A stretch of DNA of 64,000 nucleotides from Methanosarcinaceae archaeon (GTDB taxonomy: Archaea; Halobacteriota; Methanosarcinia; Methanosarcinales; Methanosarcinaceae): positions 1-64,000 of the forward strand of contig JAUWQD010000005.1 in the NCBI GenBank assembly GCA_030611265.1, written 5' to 3'. The notes under the pieces were generated by a model. It saw only the letters and a program-made list of their open reading frames with translations. It was not told the DNA's origin and ran no database searches. Both the position numbers and the translations under genes were made by a program. Shown piece after piece: positions 27,818 through 37,218 of the stretch (within the stretch, counting starts at the first letter, position 1; the number at the start of each line of letters is the position of its first letter).

Positions 27818-28927
27818 TTATACCTTCGGGAAAAAAATATTGTGTGCTTCCTCTATTGTATCACATATCGTTTCAAGAAGTCGTTCAGCTTCATCTAATG
27901 TATTTAATTCGTATTTCCTATATGGATCAGAATGCATTGGAAAATTCCGACACCTTGTCCATTCTGCAACAAGTTTGTTGATAATATATTTGTCTCTTTT
28001 ATTAACTGGAAGATGTTTTCTTAGACTATCCCAATTTAATTCAATTGCTTTTGGATCTTCTTTTATGTTTTCGATGTCAAGTTCTTTCTTAGCAATAAAT
28101 AATTTAATCGCAAAGCCTTCAAAACCTTTGCCAGCTGACATAACTGTGCAAGAATATTCTGGCAACTCCCTTCCAGTTTCCTTTATTAAATCCAATAAAC
28201 ATTGAGAAGAAATTAAATATTTTTTATCAATATCATCTAAGAAATGGTAGGTATTTTTTAATAATATTTTTATTTTTTCTCCACTGCCATAAGAACTTTT
28301 AGATACATCTTCTTTAATTTCTTTAATTTCTTCTGCAGATTGAGCAATAAACCTACTTGCGATTTCGTTTAAATTAGGTGAAAAATTACGTTCAATTAAT
28401 GTACATAATTCATCAAATATATCTGAAGATTTGCCTTGAATAACTAAATTACCTGTATAGTATTGTTTTACGACTACAGATTTATCATTTTTCTCTAATC
28501 TCCAATGATAATATTCTAAAGCTGAGTTTTCTCTTTCATAAGGTTCAGAAATTGATCTAATACTTTCTGCAACTTCGTCAAAAATATCATCTTCAAATTT
28601 GTAAATAGCCCATCGATTTTCTGATTCAATGTTTTCAATTTCAGATTCATTTTCAGCAGTAAGTAAATCACCATAAATATTTAAAAAATCAGAAATGTTT
28701 TTTCTTAAATTAGATTCAACACCTTGTACCATCATCTTGCCACTTATATAAAAATACGTTAAAGTTGTGTTTTCATTGTTTTTTTGAAGCCAGATTATAT
28801 ATCTGTCAACATTTTTTTTCTCTTTGACATTAAAGATATCATTTTCTTCAATATATTCCATTAAAAGTGAGTGATAGTAATCTAATCTTTTTGCTTCCAA
28901 TTTGATTATGAGGTTTTTTAGTGCCAT
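27818..28927 (-). CDS. RnlA-like (RNase LS family) HEPN ribonuclease toxin
   Basis: The 369-residue protein resembles E. coli RnlA in layout. Two copies of a TBP-like motif come first (TLTYFYISGKMMVQG near residue 57, VVVKQYYTGNLVIQG near residue 152), followed by a conserved block (YSCTVMSAGKGFEGFAIKLF) and a HEPN-type R-x4-H site, RNFPMH, with Arg327 and His332 near the C-terminus. E. coli RnlA has RHSLFH at this place. In E. coli, RnlA cuts mRNA in phage-infected cells and is stimulated by RNase HI. The frame opens with TTG 28960, but GGTGA serves the ATG at 28927. No RnlB-like gene adjoins it; RNase HIII does. Confidence 0.75.
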   Translation of the reverse strand: MALKNLIIKLEAKRLDYYHSLLMEYIEENDIFNVKEKKNVDRYIIWLQKNNENTTLTYFYISGKMMVQGVESNLRKNISDFLNIYGDLLTAENESEIENIESENRWAIYKFEDDIFDEVAESIRSISEPYERENSALEYYHWRLEKNDKSVVVKQYYTGNLVIQGKSSDIFDELCTLIERNFSPNLNEIASRFIAQSAEEIKEIKEDVSKSSYGSGEKIKILLKNTYHFLDDIDKKYLISSQCLLDLIKETGRELPEYSCTVMSAGKGFEGFAIKLFIAKKELDIENIKEDPKAIELNWDSLRKHLPVNKRDKYIINKLVAEWTRCRNFPMHSDPYRKYELNTLDEAERLLETICDTIEEAHNIFFPKV

Positions 28928-29254
28928 AGTAGATATCTTCACCTTGCAATTTACAAACAATAGAGAGTTGTTACTTATTATATCCTACGTATTATGTGCT
29001 AAGATATGTTGCTTAATCACATCTCAATTGTTGTTCACACAGATGTGGTGACAGTTTGGAGCTAAGAGATGATCCCCACACAATTTCTTTAAGTGAAGAT
29101 GTTCTTTCTAAGCAACTTGTTGCGATTTCTTTTGATTATCTTCGATATATAATTTACGGAATATTTTGGTGAACATTTCATAATTATATGTGCATGTTCA
29201 GTGATGTCCCAAAATATCATGAAAGTTTTGCTTTATACTAAATTCAAACTTGTA
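28928..29254. other. AT-rich promoter region of the RnlA-like operon
   Basis: A TATA-like GATATAATAAG on the minus strand lies near 28975-28985, about 50 bases upstream of the RnlA-like start. The remaining DNA is AT-rich without a supported gene, and no antitoxin frame is visible. Confidence 0.4.
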
Positions 29255-29303
29255 ACCCATGCGAATCGCAGCATGCCCCGTACATGCCGATGATACACTG
29301 GAA
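29255..29303 (-). pseudogene. Fragment similar to pyrK (iron-sulfur region)
   Basis: The stretch ACCCATGCG...GCAGCATGCCCCG aligns with 29632-29680 of pyrK, the part that codes for the [12 protein letters not shown] cysteine motif, with a small gap. On the plus strand a 43-codon frame (ATG 29259 to TGA 29388-29390) runs out of it, ending in VETARRRLENVGHRL; its origin is unknown. This is a second piece of pyrK-like DNA bordering the island. Confidence 0.5.
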
Positions 29304-29486
29304 ATACTTTGGACTGTCCCTAATTTGTATGCAGTTGAAACTGCCCGCAGAAGACTCGAAAATGTAGGTCACAGATTGTGTAAATACTGAATCTGCATTT
29401 AGGTTAATTCCCTCAAAGATACGGCAATTCGTGACAAATCACGGGTTAGAATTGTAAATGAATTGAAAATAATAATTATTGTAGGA

Positions 29487-29506
29487 AACCGCCGCCTGCG
29501 GCGGTT
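29487..29506. repeat. GC-rich palindrome AACCGCC-GCCTGC-GGCGGTT
   Basis: A 7-bp perfect inverted repeat of the CCGCC/GGCGG family, placed just beyond the pyrK stop codon. It may form the 3' end hairpin of the pyrDK message. Confidence 0.6.
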
Positions 29507-29527
29507 ACCACGTCCGTTTTAAATAAA

Positions 29528-30307
29528 CTAAACTCCAACCTTTGTCCCGCTCGCCCCTCTCTTATACTCCCCAAACTCCGAGTCAACAAGCAACTCCCCA
29601 TTAAAAACAGGTCCGTCCTTGCAAACCCTCAACCCATGCGGGTCCATGCAGCACGCTCCGCACACGCCGATAGCACACTTAAAGTGCCTGTGCAGGCTGA
29701 ATTCCGCGCGCCCATGTGCATCAGCATCACGCAGTATGTCAAACACGCGCGCCATCATGATCTCGGGTCCGCAGGTGTATATCCTGTCATAATCCGAAAT
29801 ATCGATTTCATTCAGGACATCCGTCACGAATCCACGCCGACCTTGTGTTCCATCGTCGGTTGTGATATGGATATTGCCTGCCATAAAGAACCTGCTTCCA
29901 AATATCAACTCATCAGAACTGCGCGCACCCAAAATAGTAGTGACATCAGACCCGGCATACGAAGCACACTCTGCTAAGGGTACAAGGGGTGCAGAACCCA
30001 CGCCGCCCGCAATAACCAGAATCTTCTCATCCTCTTGTGGTAATGTGAAACCATTGCCGAAAGGTCCGCGAATCCCGAGTGAATCTCCTTCCTTCAGTTC
30101 GAACAGTGCGGATGTTGCATCACCGACCTTTTGCACAGTGATCGCATTATTGTAAGAAAGTGTCATAGGAACCTCGTCCACACCCCGTATCCAAACCATC
30201 ACGAACTGACCTGGGATTGCATTTTCAAATGACGTGTCAAAAAAGAACGTCCTTGTTGATGGGGATTCATCAACCGTTTTTGTAATGGTTACATTGATAG
30301 GTCGCAA
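29528..30307 (-). CDS. pyrK: Dihydroorotate dehydrogenase electron transfer subunit
   Basis: PyrK carries FAD and a 2Fe-2S cluster that pass electrons from PyrD to NAD or another acceptor. The FAD-binding region is followed by the NAD-binding [15 protein letters not shown], and the cluster ligands lie in [15 protein letters not shown] plus the later Cys in LRVCKDG. The start is a TTG directly after the pyrD TGA stop, with GGTGATC inside the end of pyrD as ribosome-binding site. At 259 residues it is complete. Confidence 0.94.
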   Translation of the reverse strand: MRPINVTITKTVDESPSTRTFFFDTSFENAIPGQFVMVWIRGVDEVPMTLSYNNAITVQKVGDATSALFELKEGDSLGIRGPFGNGFTLPQEDEKILVIAGGVGSAPLVPLAECASYAGSDVTTILGARSSDELIFGSRFFMAGNIHITTDDGTQGRRGFVTDVLNEIDISDYDRIYTCGPEIMMARVFDILRDADAHGRAEFSLHRHFKCAIGVCGACCMDPHGLRVCKDGPVFNGELLVDSEFGEYKRGASGTKVGV

Positions 30308-31213
30308 TCAGATCACCTCATGGGCAAGCCCGATAATATCTTCAATACCGGCATGACCGTTCTCATCAAGATAATTGTCAATCCCGTCAGCGATCGAGCC
30401 AAACACACCGGTTCCATCAAACACCGCAGAACCGATCTGCACCGCACTTGCGCCTGCCATAATCATCTCAACCCCGTCCTGCCATGTGGATACTCCGCCC
30501 ACGCCGATGATTGGAATATCAAGAGCGGCATAAAGGTCATAGACACACTTAACAGCGATCGGCTTCACTGCCGCGCCGGACAAGCCACCGAATCTGTTGC
30601 CAAGGATCGGATAACCCGTAGCAATATCAATTGCCATGGCGCGAACAGTGTTTATGGCAACCACACCATCAGCACCGCCTCGCTCGGCTGCCTCACCGAT
30701 GGTCGCAATATCAGTAACATTCGGGGTAAGTTTCACCCACACTGGAACGTCGACGCTGTCGCAGACAGCGCGCGTGATCTCCTCGACAACATAAGGATCG
30801 CTGCCGATCATCGCACCATACCCTTCGGCATGCGGGCAACTGACATTAAGTTCAAAAGCATCAGGTTTTGCAGGGCTCAACCCGTCCGCAACCTTGAGGA
30901 AATCATCGGCATCACCGCCGAAAATGCTTGCGATAACAGGAACGGACGTTCCTTTTTTCGCGAATTCGAGTTCCTGCAAAAAAGCATCATAAGAAGGATT
31001 CGGTAACCCCATCGCATTCAAAAAACCACATTCGAGTTGAACCATGCTTGGATTATGGTGCCCCTCCTTGGGCTCGGGTCCAATCGATTTCGTAACAACC
31101 GCCCCCGCGCCCCCTTCATTTGCCATTCGCACAAGGGATGCGCCGGTCGTACCCATAATGCCTGCGGCTAATATCGTGGGATTTTCAAGTTCAAGTCCTG
31201 TAAGTGTAACCAT
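30308..31213 (-). CDS. pyrD: Dihydroorotate dehydrogenase, catalytic subunit (class 1B)
   Basis: Oxidises dihydroorotate to orotate in pyrimidine synthesis and works with PyrK. The FMN-binding barrel shows NPTILAAGIMGTTG, GFLNAMGLPNPS, ELNVSCPHAEG with the active-site Cys, VAINTVRAM and IIGVGGVSTWQD. It is read from the ATG at 31213; an upstream in-frame GTG (31222) is possible. A TATA-like stretch on the minus strand lies near 31300-31312. pyrD and pyrK abut without a gap and form one operon. Confidence 0.94.
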   Translation of the reverse strand: MVTLTGLELENPTILAAGIMGTTGASLVRMANEGGAGAVVTKSIGPEPKEGHHNPSMVQLECGFLNAMGLPNPSYDAFLQELEFAKKGTSVPVIASIFGGDADDFLKVADGLSPAKPDAFELNVSCPHAEGYGAMIGSDPYVVEEITRAVCDSVDVPVWVKLTPNVTDIATIGEAAERGGADGVVAINTVRAMAIDIATGYPILGNRFGGLSGAAVKPIAVKCVYDLYAALDIPIIGVGGVSTWQDGVEMIMAGASAVQIGSAVFDGTGVFGSIADGIDNYLDENGHAGIEDIIGLAHEVI

Positions 31214-31431
31214 GCTGTTCACATCTTTTTACTCACTTTCTGCAAGTTAAATGACTATTCATATTATTTTTCCTGATAGCGTTTTCAAAAACTTAATTGT
31301 AATTATATATTATAAGTCTGTGCTGTTTATGGACAAATTTACGGTGTTTTTAACATTATAGTTAATAATTCATGAATATACAATTGACATAAATGCTATC
31401 AGAAGAAATTGTTGAAGTTTTGTAGATACCT

Positions 31432-31499
31432 GTAGAAAGTGAGGTTGCAGACCTCAAACCCTTAAGAACGGAGCGTGCGACTTTCACCGCACTTCGCTC
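31432..31499 (-). ncRNA. Group II intron 3' end: domains V and VI
   Basis: On the minus strand 31499-31466 is a 34-base element that matches group II intron domain V: it begins GAGC, has a GGTGAAAGTC tip with GAAA tetraloop, a two-base bulge (CG), and ends CCGTTC. All helix positions pair except one A-C. It is followed by TTAAGGG and a hairpin TGAGGT-CTGCA-ACCTCA, then CTTTCTAC, the layout of domain VI with a candidate branch A. No reverse transcriptase or 5' intron end is visible, so this is a fragment. Confidence 0.65.
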
Positions 31500-31662
31500 A
31501 ACCATTTCACAACCCGTATTCTTGGGCGATACGCGAATTTTTTTTCCTTTGTGTGTTGCTTTGCAATCCTGAGATGTAGCCTGTTAATATTGGACCTTAC
31601 TTTCTTCCGATAAATAGAGTTACATTGATTGGTAAGGTCTTTGTCTGTACGCTTCTCGCATT

Positions 31663-34233
31663 TTAAATCTTAGCACCTTTTTTTCGATTACAATCTTTAT
31701 GAACGATTTGTAAATTTAAAAACCCATCTCTTCCACCTACAGCTAATGGGTTTATATGATCAACTTCAATTTCGTCTCCAACAAAAATAGAACTTTTGCA
31801 AATCGGACATACATTATTTTGTTTAAAAATCAAATTATTTTTCTCTTCATAAGATAGATTGATTTTGCGTGAATTGTTGCGATATTCATCTTTAAATTTA
31901 AAAAGTATGTCTTTATAAGCAGCTAACCCATCAGTTTGAATATTTTTCATGCTCCCAAAAATAAATCTGATTTCATTTTTTAGTTCTTTTCTATGTTTTT
32001 TGACCATTTCTAAACCAATGTCATTCAAGATGACCCACAGAGTGTAAAAACTTTGTGTGGACCGTCTAGCGGTTTTTAAATGAAATAATTTATTTAGCTC
32101 AGTTCTCAAATATTCATTCAATTTATCTATGTCATCACAATCACAATCTAGTAAAATAATTTTCACTTTGCTTATAAAACTTTCCGTATTTTTGATGGAA
32201 CTTAAAAATATTTCCATTTCTTTTTCATTGACCGTCGCTGAGTGAAGAGTTTTTGTGATATCAGTCTTTTCTTTAATCCGTGCATAAATATTACTTTCTC
32301 GTTGATAAATAGTTAAAAATTTAGAGGATACGATCTCTTCTACATTCATTCCTTTCGATTTCAGCTCTAAATAAACCAAAGAAGTATATAATTCTTCATT
32401 GCTCATTCTACTATCATTCTTGCTGGCTTTCAAATGGAACCACGAAGAATGTTTTTTTGTATTCTCTTTAATTTTACTTATTAGATATTTGTCAATATAT
32501 GAATTCCACATTTCGAATGAATGATCCCGTATTGGATATGGTTTATTATTTAATCTAATGAATAAATCAATTTTATCAAAATTTGGATTTATCTTTTCAT
32601 CAATAATTACAATAGACAAATCGAAATCATGAATTTTATCTTTAAATTTATCAGGTAAATTACTATATTTTTTTCCATTAAATTCTGATAACAATCTAAG
32701 GTCATTAAGCTTGAAATTGTTTTTTTCCGAGTGTACTCTTACACCATCTTCGTCTAAAAAGGATTCTCCCAAAAATCCTAATATTGAAAGGATTCGTTGT
32801 TGCCCATCAATCACTTCATGTATCCCATCAATTCGCTTATAGATAAAAAGCGGTGGTATTTTTATGCCTAGCAAAATACTTTCAATCAATGCTGATGATT
32901 TTGCTTTATTTATTACTTCTCCCCTCTGATAGATTGGTCTCACTAAAAATTTATCCCTATTCATCTGTCTACAAATATCGTCAATTGTAATCGATGATGG
33001 TTCTGGTTTGTTAAGTCTAAGTAAATCTATTTTTTCATAATCATTATTTTGATTATTTGATTTAGCAAGTTTTGTTTGGAATTCAGAGTAATCGTCTAAA
33101 TATAAATTGAATTTTAAACCCGTAGCATTCGAAAAAAAGTTTGATATAGTAATATATCTTTCATTTATATTCCTATAGAAATGACTATGTTCGAGAGATA
33201 ACTTCTCTTTTTCTTTTATTAAATAATCAGCATATTCTGATATGAAATTGGCCTCTGTGATAAAATGTTTGTCGTGTTGTTCAGCATCCAATATCGTTAA
33301 CATCCAAAATGTGCATTCATATACTAGTTTATTTTTTGATAAATCTGAATTTTTATTGGCCAATGTTCGCTTTAGAGTGATATTTATTTCAATATTGTCT
33401 CTGAAATTCTTATAATATTTATCAATGTCTACCATATTATTTGACAGCATTGAATAAAATTGTGCGATAATATCATTTCGTCCAGCTAACGTAGAATATC
33501 TTTTTATAGGAATGTTATTTAATACCAATAACTGCCTGATTTTCGACATTGCTTTATCTAACGTTTCCTTTTTATCAATCTGATCTACAACACGCTCGGC
33601 AAAAAATAGCTCCAATACATTTTTGAGTTCTTGCTTATCATTTTTGAATTTAATTTTAAAATATTTCGTCAAATCATCGTTAATATACACAGCTTTATCG
33701 ATTTCGTGGTTCTTAAGAGGGGTTATGCCCGAATTGTATCTTCGGAAAATTTCTTTCTTAATTAAATCTTCTTTTTTTTCATCTAAGCGAGGTTCATTTA
33801 CCACACTAAATTCTATAAGTCTAATTTTAGTATCCCATAAAATCTCTTTAATCTCCGTATCTAATGAACCAAAATCAGAATTTACCAAAAAATGTAATAC
33901 ATTCAACCCATTTTTCGACAAAAATACTTCGTTTTCGATAAAATTTCTAATAGTCTCAAATCTTTGGCGACCATCTATTATTTCTATAGTCTCTTGATTG
34001 TTAAAGAATACCAATGGAGGAATCTCAGTGCCTAATAAAATACTTTCGATGAAATATGTTGCTTTATTAGAATCCCATACATAATTTCGCTGATAATACG
34101 GATCATAAATGATTCGATCCCTTAATCTCCTGTTACCAAAGAGTGATTCAATGGACATGACTTTCGATTCAATCTTTAAATGATTCTTAAAAATTTTATC
34201 TATCTCTTCGGATTTTAATAAAATCTCATCCAT
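31663..34233 (-). CDS. Double DUF262 protein with C-terminal HNH nuclease
   Basis: A large protein of 856 residues. Two DUF262 (GmrS/ParB-like NTPase) modules are seen: the first with YDPYYQRNYVWD and IIDGRQRFETI, the second with VRPIYQRGEV and VIDGQQRILSI. The C-terminus is an HNH nuclease with CPICKSSIF, EVDHINPLAVGGRD and VHKDCNRKKG. DUF262-nuclease proteins include GmrSD type IV restriction enzymes and other anti-phage nucleases, so defence against modified DNA is the best guess. GAGGTGG serves the ATG at 34233. It is AT-rich and flanked by repeats and an intron fragment, signs of transfer. Confidence 0.8.
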   Translation of the reverse strand: MDEILLKSEEIDKIFKNHLKIESKVMSIESLFGNRRLRDRIIYDPYYQRNYVWDSNKATYFIESILLGTEIPPLVFFNNQETIEIIDGRQRFETIRNFIENEVFLSKNGLNVLHFLVNSDFGSLDTEIKEILWDTKIRLIEFSVVNEPRLDEKKEDLIKKEIFRRYNSGITPLKNHEIDKAVYINDDLTKYFKIKFKNDKQELKNVLELFFAERVVDQIDKKETLDKAMSKIRQLLVLNNIPIKRYSTLAGRNDIIAQFYSMLSNNMVDIDKYYKNFRDNIEINITLKRTLANKNSDLSKNKLVYECTFWMLTILDAEQHDKHFITEANFISEYADYLIKEKEKLSLEHSHFYRNINERYITISNFFSNATGLKFNLYLDDYSEFQTKLAKSNNQNNDYEKIDLLRLNKPEPSSITIDDICRQMNRDKFLVRPIYQRGEVINKAKSSALIESILLGIKIPPLFIYKRIDGIHEVIDGQQRILSILGFLGESFLDEDGVRVHSEKNNFKLNDLRLLSEFNGKKYSNLPDKFKDKIHDFDLSIVIIDEKINPNFDKIDLFIRLNNKPYPIRDHSFEMWNSYIDKYLISKIKENTKKHSSWFHLKASKNDSRMSNEELYTSLVYLELKSKGMNVEEIVSSKFLTIYQRESNIYARIKEKTDITKTLHSATVNEKEMEIFLSSIKNTESFISKVKIILLDCDCDDIDKLNEYLRTELNKLFHLKTARRSTQSFYTLWVILNDIGLEMVKKHRKELKNEIRFIFGSMKNIQTDGLAAYKDILFKFKDEYRNNSRKINLSYEEKNNLIFKQNNVCPICKSSIFVGDEIEVDHINPLAVGGRDGFLNLQIVHKDCNRKKGAKI

Positions 34234-34463
34234 TATTATCCACCTCTTTTTACCAATTTTTTGTGACTTTGGGGAAGTGATAAAAACGAAACATTCCAAT
34301 CAATGTTTGCAAGTGAAACGCTATATTGCGTTGCACCGCATTTATTGAATCGTTTGAAATTACCTCAAAGTATGAACTTTTCCGAGAGTCTCCATTTTAA
34401 TATTAATCTAGAAACAATAATATTTTAATATCATATAATGTAAATAAACTTTACTATACACCA

Positions 34464-34556
34464 CAGAGACTTTTTAATTTATTCTGGATGAAATGAATCA
34501 TGGCAAAAATATTCGCCGCAGAGGGTCGTTGTTTTTTCTCAGTGTCCCTCTGTGTT
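34464..34556 (+). repeat. Dispersed repeat, copy 1 (inverted partner at 51551-51643)
   Basis: This stretch matches the reverse complement of 51551-51643 closely, sharing GACTTTTTAATTTATT, ATGGCAAAAA and CCGCAGAGGGTCGTT. The plus-strand open frame that covers it (34493-34729) is therefore repeat DNA, not a gene. The rest of 34300-34821 is AT-rich with no supported gene. Confidence 0.7.
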
Positions 34557-34821
34557 TTTCCGAACCATTCCAGAAGATAATAAAAAGTCCCACACACATA
34601 AAAATATTATGCAACAATAACTTTCACTTTTCGCAGGTATCTGCAAATTTTAAACAAATTTTCATGAGAGTGGTTTTACATATTTCCAGAATATTATATT
34701 TATGTGAATACATAGAAGACATATTTTGAATGACACAAGTCCAAAATACTCCTATTTGGGAGTATAGTAAATCGTTTTCGTCTAATATTCACCATCACAA
34801 TAAAGCCAATATCCTATATTA

Positions 34822-35763
34822 TCAATTAAACTGACTCTGTTCTGCATCCGAACCTGACAATTGGCAGACCGCGTCCTGTACCAGTTCCTTGCCGCCAAGT
34901 TTCACAAGTTCATGACCAAGCCTTTGACCTTCAGTCTTGTAATCTTCAGTCAGGATCAGTTCATCAACGCCTACCTCATACGACCCATCCAGTGCAAGCA
35001 CTTCTGCGCGCACATGCATAACGCCTTTTTCGACCTCTTCAGCAAATGCACCAATAGGAACGATACATCCACCTTCCACTTCCGTTATCACAAGGCGCTC
35101 GATCTCTGTCTCAATGCGCGACTGCGCATGGTCAAGAAAAGCGACCGCTTTTTCGGCTTCAGTGCCAGCTTTAGTAACAATAACGATCGTACCCTGGTTT
35201 GCAGATGGACAGAATGCATCAGGATTTAACTGCTTTACATCCATTTCCCAGCCCATGCGCTGGAGTCCCGCTTCTGCGAGCAGTATTCCGTCATACAGTC
35301 CGTCTTTGAGTTTTCTGATCCGTGTATCGATGTTTCCTCGAAGGTCCTGAATATTAAGGTCAGGTCGGTACCTGAGTAACTGTGCCCGCCTGCGCATGGA
35401 TGTCGTTCCTATGACAGCACCATCCGGCAACTCATCAAGTGTCGATCCGTCTGCTGTCAAAAGCACATCCAATGGCGAGTCACGTTTCAAGACCGCTGCG
35501 ATGGATAACTCCGGAGGGCGTATGGTGGGCAAATCTTTCATAGAATGCACTGCGATATCTATCTCACCTGCGATCATGCGGTCATCGATCTCCCTTACAA
35601 ACGCGCCCACACCTGCAACTTCATGCAACGGGCGGTCTGTGAACGTATCGCCACTTGTCTTTATGATCAGTTGCGTGGTCTCAACACCGTTTTCCTTAAG
35701 CAGACGTTCCACAAGGTTCGCCTGTGCAAGAGCAAGACCACTGCCACGGGTTCCTATTATCAT
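34822..35763 (-). CDS. hemC: Hydroxymethylbilane synthase (porphobilinogen deaminase)
   Basis: Joins four porphobilinogens to hydroxymethylbilane on the way to uroporphyrinogen III, the precursor of coenzyme F430, cobalamin and heme. Motifs GTRGSGLALAQA, HSMKDLPT, GTTSMRRRAQLLRYRP and DLRGNIDTRIRKL are intact, and the cofactor-attaching Cys is in EVEGGCIVPIGAF. An AGGTGT site precedes the ATG. It lies 10 bases after the hemL stop in the same operon. Confidence 0.96.
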   Translation of the reverse strand: MIIGTRGSGLALAQANLVERLLKENGVETTQLIIKTSGDTFTDRPLHEVAGVGAFVREIDDRMIAGEIDIAVHSMKDLPTIRPPELSIAAVLKRDSPLDVLLTADGSTLDELPDGAVIGTTSMRRRAQLLRYRPDLNIQDLRGNIDTRIRKLKDGLYDGILLAEAGLQRMGWEMDVKQLNPDAFCPSANQGTIVIVTKAGTEAEKAVAFLDHAQSRIETEIERLVITEVEGGCIVPIGAFAEEVEKGVMHVRAEVLALDGSYEVGVDELILTEDYKTEGQRLGHELVKLGGKELVQDAVCQLSGSDAEQSQFN

Positions 35764-35773
35764 TTTTAAACAC

Positions 35774-37039
35774 CTATTTCAGGTTAGCCTCGTAGGCTTC
35801 AAACGTCATTTCCAGATCGGATTCACTGTGAGCGGTTGATATGAAATTTGTCTCGAACTGTGAAGGTGGCAGGAAAACTCCGCTTTTTAGCATCCTGTGG
35901 AAGAACTCGAAGTAACCTTCCTTGTCGCATGTAAGCGCTTCCTGATAGTTCGAAGGAGTATCTCCAAAGAATATCTTGAACATCGACGCAATTCCAGACA
36001 CATTATAATCAAGCCCCAGATCAGAAACAATATCAGACAACCGTGCACGTACTGCATCACCTGTAGCGTTCAGTGTCTTGTGCACATTCTCCTTCTCAAG
36101 AACATCCAGCATCGTAATACCTGCTGCCACAGAAGCGGGACTGCCGCTGAACGTGCCTGCCTGATACACACTTCCTGATGGTGATATCATCTCAATGATC
36201 TCACGCTTTCCGCCAAATACACCGATCGGCATTCCACCGCCAACGATCTTCCCGAGTGTAGTCATGTCAGGTGTAACACCATAGTATTCCTGCGCGCCTC
36301 CCATGGCGAGCCTGAATCCTGTAATAACCTCATCGAATATCAGGACAACATCGTTCTCCTCTGTGACCTTGCGCACATCTTTCAGGTAATCCCCATCAGG
36401 CAGGATCGGACCGATATTTCCCATAACAGGTTCAATGATCACTGCTGCCATGTCATCCTTGTTGGATTCGATAGTATCTGTCATTGCCTCTATATCATTG
36501 TACGGAACCTGAAGCGTATTTCTTGTAAAATCCTCCGGAATCCCGAGTGAATCCGGCTTACCGTGTGTAGTTGCACCGGAGCCTGCCTTGACAAGCACGG
36601 CATCGTGCGCGCCGTGGAATCCTCCTTCCATCTTGATAAACTTGTTCTTACCTGTGAACCCGCGCGCTGCCCTTAGTGCGCTCATGGTCGCTTCCGTACC
36701 GGTTGTGACAAAACGAAGCATGTCAATGCTCGGGTATAGTGATGCGATCTTATCGGCAAGCGTCACTTCAAGGTCTGTAGGTGTGCCATACAGCCATCCC
36801 TTATCCAATTGTTCTACAATTGCCTGTTTGATGCGCGGATGGCCGTGCCCGAGAATTTTCGGACCATATGCCATACAGTAATCAATGTATTCGTTCCCGT
36901 CAACGTCCGTGATCTTTGAACCGTTTGCAGATTCAGTGTAAAATGGGTATGGCTTGATCGCCCGAACCGGACTGCTAACTCCTCCCGGGAGGAGTGTTTT
37001 GGCTTTATCGTATAATTGTTTTGATTTCTCCAACGTCAT
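35774..37039 (-). CDS. hemL: Glutamate-1-semialdehyde 2,1-aminomutase
   Basis: Converts glutamate-1-semialdehyde to 5-aminolevulinate, the first committed tetrapyrrole unit. The PLP lysine is in [14 protein letters not shown], with [14 protein letters not shown] and [14 protein letters not shown] as further signatures. The frame is open to 37096, but GGTGAT lies just before the ATG at 37039, which gives the family start [10 protein letters not shown]. It is the first gene of a hemL-hemC operon. Confidence 0.96.
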   Translation of the reverse strand: MTLEKSKQLYDKAKTLLPGGVSSPVRAIKPYPFYTESANGSKITDVDGNEYIDYCMAYGPKILGHGHPRIKQAIVEQLDKGWLYGTPTDLEVTLADKIASLYPSIDMLRFVTTGTEATMSALRAARGFTGKNKFIKMEGGFHGAHDAVLVKAGSGATTHGKPDSLGIPEDFTRNTLQVPYNDIEAMTDTIESNKDDMAAVIIEPVMGNIGPILPDGDYLKDVRKVTEENDVVLIFDEVITGFRLAMGGAQEYYGVTPDMTTLGKIVGGGMPIGVFGGKREIIEMISPSGSVYQAGTFSGSPASVAAGITMLDVLEKENVHKTLNATGDAVRARLSDIVSDLGLDYNVSGIASMFKIFFGDTPSNYQEALTCDKEGYFEFFHRMLKSGVFLPPSQFETNFISTAHSESDLEMTFEAYEANLK

Positions 37040-37218
37040 AGTATCACCATTAAATATAAAATATTTAGATTTTGATAATAATTTTAAAATGCTCAAAAAT
37101 TAACTAACATCTTCAATTTCAGATGAAATGGGTTGGCCGAGCCTGGTCATAATAAAACAGGTTTTTGAGCGATATTTTATGTAGGTATTGTGGACCTCGC
37201 CACCAGGCCTGTAAAGTA

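Noticed and set aside
28928..29527. A possible RnlB-type antitoxin next to the RnlA-like gene
   Set aside because: No frame of suitable length or composition exists on either strand in this spacer.
31440..31456. TGAGG-TTGCAGA-CCTCA, which looks like a tRNA-Cys anticodon arm
   Set aside because: No D-arm, T-arm with the usual loop or acceptor stem is present; it fits better as domain VI of the group II intron fragment read on the other strand.
31663..34233. The HNH gene upstream of the intron fragment as a group II intron reverse transcriptase
   Set aside because: There is no YADD-type motif or maturase domain; the protein is made of DUF262 modules plus HNH.
34493..34729. 78-codon plus-strand open frame
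   Set aside because: It runs through a dispersed repeat, has no protein-like composition and no ribosome-binding site.
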